A stretch of DNA of 6,914 bases, from assembly GCA_047639615.1 (NCBI GenBank), contig JBLIOL010000292.1:1-6914 (forward strand), in the 5' to 3' direction. The DNA is from CAYWNK01 sp047639615 (GTDB lineage Bacteria > Planctomycetota > UBA1135 > GCA-002686595). Position 1 is the first letter of the stretch. The number at the start of each line of letters is the position of its first letter. Under the pieces are notes generated by a model. The model worked only from the letters and a program-made list of their open reading frames with translations. It was not told the origin of the DNA and ran no database searches. Position numbers and translations under genes: made by a program. Below are positions 4,867 to 6,914 of this stretch, piece by piece.

Positions 4867-5913
4867 CTAAGACCCGCTCAATATCAGCACTAGTACGGCC
4901 AAGGAGTTAGCCGTCATGTGCGCCACACTCGGAACTAGGAGCGAGTCCGATTTGCGCGCGATCAAGGCCAAGCCGACCCCGTATACCAGATAGGCGGGCA
5001 TGGCGGGCAGGTGGCCGTGGATGCCGGCGAAGGCCAGCGAGGAGAGCAGGACGCCAACCGCCACGCCCAACTGCCTGGTGAGCGCCGGCAGTAGGTAGCC
5101 GCGAAAGAACAGCTCCTCCCCCACGGGCGCCAGCACCGTCACCGCGAAGACGACCGCATACCAGCGCAGGCCTCCGGCCTCGAAGGCTTTACCCAACCAG
5201 GGCTGCTCCGTGATGGGATAGCCCATGCGCGCAACGAGTTGGCCGATCCCTTCCACCATCAACACCAACACCAAACCCACGACGACGCCCGTGCCGACCC
5301 GGCGCCCAAGTGAGATCGAGGGAGCATTCTTCGTAGCCGGCAGGCGCAGGCGCCGCCTCAGTAAGAAACCAAAGAGGAGCAACACACCACCACTCGAGAA
5401 GAGGGTCAAAGGCAGCACCACCTCAGCCATCTGGAGGAACTCCTCAGGACTCTCAAGCAAGCGCGCGGACAACCGCCCCAAGTTGCTCCCCATATGGAAG
5501 CTGCCGACCGTCAAGCCGCGCTCGTAAGCCAAGCCTTTGATCTCAGAAGCTAGGCCCGGGGCACCAACATTGGCCACGACCACCAGCAACGTCACCTCGC
5601 CACTACTATCCAACTCCACGAAGCGCTCGGGGTCCTGAGCAACTAGGTCCGCCGCGAATTCCTTCCACTGCGCAACCTGCTCGCTCGGCACCTCCAACTT
5701 CACCACGCTATGGAGCGGATTTAGGCCAGAGAGCTCACCTCCAGAGGGCGAGAAGGCGGGTACCAACATCTGCATCGCAAAGGCGAAGCCCATGGCGCAG
5801 GTGAGGCACAGCACCAGCCACCCGAAGGGTGCGCTGGCGGCGCGTAGATCGAAGCTCGGAGCTTGAGTCGATTGGTCCATGGATTGCGGACGCGGGGGAC
5901 GAGCGCCTGGCAT
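4867..5913 (-). CDS. CPBP-family (CAAX/Abi-like) intramembrane glutamic protease
   Basis: The three CPBP motifs are intact: G265-E266-E267-L-F-F-R271-G (EExxxR), F295-A-G-I-H299-G, and H332-M-T-A-N336 (HxxxN). Members cleave membrane-embedded or prenylated-type substrates, or act in bacteriocin self-immunity and signalling; the bacterial substrate here cannot be inferred. The 348-residue protein is longer than the common 200-300. A first helix (about 31-52) is followed by a soluble, acidic ~110-residue segment (roughly 55-165), then helices from ~165 to 186 and a C-terminal membrane core from ~205 carrying the active site. The start is uncertain: the ATG at 5913 lies 25 nt after the stop of the TPR gene, with only a G-rich run upstream at about 5931-5938; the ATG at 5880 would remove a Pro/Arg-rich 11 residues. 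Same-strand spacing suggests cotranscription with the TPR gene. Confidence 0.88.
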   Translation of the reverse strand: MPGARPPRPQSMDQSTQAPSFDLRAASAPFGWLVLCLTCAMGFAFAMQMLVPAFSPSGGELSGLNPLHSVVKLEVPSEQVAQWKEFAADLVAQDPERFVELDSSGEVTLLVVVANVGAPGLASEIKGLAYERGLTVGSFHMGSNLGRLSARLLESPEEFLQMAEVVLPLTLFSSGGVLLLFGFLLRRRLRLPATKNAPSISLGRRVGTGVVVGLVLVLMVEGIGQLVARMGYPITEQPWLGKAFEAGGLRWYAVVFAVTVLAPVGEELFFRGYLLPALTRQLGVAVGVLLSSLAFAGIHGHLPAMPAYLVYGVGLALIARKSDSLLVPSVAHMTANSLAVLVLILSGS

Positions 5914-5938
5914 AGCAGACTCGACCTATCCCCCCCAC

Positions 5939-6914
5939 CTATTTCAGCGCAGCCCGAAGTTCCTCCGCGAACTGCCCATCGGGATCCTCGATCAGGCAGG
6001 ACCGCAGCAGCAACGGGTCCAGCCGACCAAGGGCAGCTTCGGTCAGGGCCAGGGTCGTCCGTGAACTGATCGGCAGCCCAACGCGCTTCCAAGGCGTGCT
6101 CTTGTGGAGCCTGTCGAGCTCATCCAACGCTGCTTGATGCTTCCCCGCAACCCGCAGCCACTCCGCGCGAACGGTATTGGCCGGGGCCTGCTCCGGATCC
6201 AAGGCCAGAGCCTCTTCCCAGCTGCGTTCGGCACGCTCCAGGTCGTGCAGTGTGCCGAATTCAAAATAGGCCTGAGTACGCAAGAGCTGCGCTCGCTGCT
6301 TGTCCGTCTCAGCCTTAGACAGTCTCTCGCGGTACTCCAACTCGAGCTGGGCCAAGGCCTCACTCGCCCGCTCCGGCTCGCCGGCATCCCGCCAGAGCTT
6401 CACCAGGAAACTCGCGTGGCTCGTACGTGAGTACCCTCGCATTCGGTCCGACCTCAGGCTCGCCATCCTGAATCCATGCTCAAGCTCGGCGTAGCGCGCG
6501 GCGTCCTCATACAAACCCAGCTCTGTATAGCGCTGGGTCAAACGGCCGGACCAATAGGAATTGGACCAGAGCGAGGCTTCAAAGCCCTTCAAGTTTGCGG
6601 CCTCGATCGCATCGGCCTCCGCCGACTTACCGGCTAGACGCAAGAGACCGGCATGCGTAGCGCCCACAGCCGCTGTGCGTTGGTCAGAGCTACTGCCACC
6701 GTAGTGAGTCGCGCCTCCACCATTGCTATTCCTCTGCTTCGAGAAGCGAAAGCGAGTCGGCTTTGACTTGCGGTTTAGGTACGCGGAGCTGCTAAAGAAG
6801 CTCACGTCCTGTCGGGCGGACTGACCCGCCATCCGTAAGCTCGCTTGAGCGATGCGCTCCAGGGCCAGATCCATCTCCCCGGCTCGCTCGTAGGCCTCAG
6901 TCAGTGCGATCAGA
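5939..6914 (-). CDS. TPR-repeat protein (5' partial)
   Basis: The frame is open to the right window edge: 13 codons upstream of the ATG at 6874 read L-T-E-A-Y-E-R-A-G-E, itself a TPR helix, so the start lies outside. About 324 residues are visible. Helix pairs with A-x3-Y/F and A-L-x-L-D-P signatures support tetratricopeptide repeats: LGLYEDAARYAELE, AGEPERASEALAQLELEYRE, and the most canonical, YFEFGTLHDLERAERSWEEALALDPEQAPAN. Between the first helices and the main array lies a Ser/Asn/Gly-rich insert (nt ~6680-6810, with SNGGGATHYGGSSS). The last ~50 residues (ALTEAALGRLDPLLL...) look like a closing repeat. TPRs are protein-interaction scaffolds, and no catalytic domain is seen in the visible part; an N-terminal enzyme domain such as a Ser/Thr kinase, common in planctomycete TPR proteins, could lie beyond the edge. 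Confidence 0.8.
   Translation of the reverse strand, partial: LIALTEAYERAGEMDLALERIAQASLRMAGQSARQDVSFFSSSAYLNRKSKPTRFRFSKQRNSNGGGATHYGGSSSDQRTAAVGATHAGLLRLAGKSAEADAIEAANLKGFEASLWSNSYWSGRLTQRYTELGLYEDAARYAELEHGFRMASLRSDRMRGYSRTSHASFLVKLWRDAGEPERASEALAQLELEYRERLSKAETDKQRAQLLRTQAYFEFGTLHDLERAERSWEEALALDPEQAPANTVRAEWLRVAGKHQAALDELDRLHKSTPWKRVGLPISSRTTLALTEAALGRLDPLLLRSCLIEDPDGQFAEELRAALK

Noticed and set aside
4867..5913. Phage-defence or bacteriocin-immunity role for the CPBP (Abi-like) protease
   Set aside because: The family name alone does not imply defence, and no bacteriocin, toxin or phage gene is nearby.
6680..6810. Mobile insertion or frameshift in the TPR gene
   Set aside because: The Ser/Gly/Asn-rich stretch stays in frame and TPR helices continue on both sides, so an ordinary flexible linker explains it.
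1..6914. CRISPR array, tRNA, rRNA or insertion sequence
   Set aside because: No regularly spaced direct repeats, tRNA-like cloverleaf, rRNA-conserved sequence or transposase motif was found in either strand.

Overview
The window is GC-rich, gene-dense bacterial DNA, most likely from the phylum Planctomycetota. Three signals point there. The first protein ends in a secreted C-terminal domain (a Y-C-N-P opening, then TQGF, NPGGSQG, LCVLG, TWNFQ and TSNFT) that I recall from many exported proteins of marine planctomycetes related to strains Poly30 and Pla133. A HEAT-repeat remnant ends in a tail (IPW...NYLV...GALDL) of the kind seen in the same group. There is also a sulfatase, a family greatly expanded in planctomycetes. 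The lineage is inferred from remembered motifs, not from a search.

Layout. Plus strand, 1-1847: the 3' end of an exported beta-rich protein (to 850); a short secreted ORF that looks like only the N-terminal piece of a larger protein (889-1218); and a HEAT-repeat C-terminus with no start of its own (about 1311-1847). Minus strand, 6914 down to 1866, in transcription order: a TPR protein running off the window edge (5939-6914), a CPBP-family intramembrane protease (4867-5913), an octaheme cytochrome c of the hydroxylamine oxidoreductase (HAO) family (3571-4800), an eight-helix histidine-bearing membrane protein overlapping the cytochrome gene by 17 nt (2763-3587), a 61-codon ORF with a strong Shine-Dalgarno (2529-2714), and a sulfatase that has lost its middle (1866-2516). 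The two strands converge at 1848-1865.

The functional core is the cytochrome and membrane-protein pair. The cytochrome has eight CxxCH haem sites, the HAO-type MGPDH...ESKHG segment and a membrane-anchoring N-terminus. The membrane protein is built from two copies of a four-helix unit, each carrying H-x2-N-x-F-x-H-x2-E-W-I and TAPxxAP exactly 129 residues apart. I do not recognise its family. The overlap suggests translational coupling, and a quinone-linked nitrogen-oxide redox module is a reasonable hypothesis. No other nitrogen-cycle gene is visible.

The stretch 889-2516 looks like a decay zone: three neighbouring reading frames each hold only part of a recognisable protein (N-terminus only, C-terminus only, and N plus C without the middle). 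No RNA genes, CRISPR arrays, insertion sequences or clear terminators were seen.
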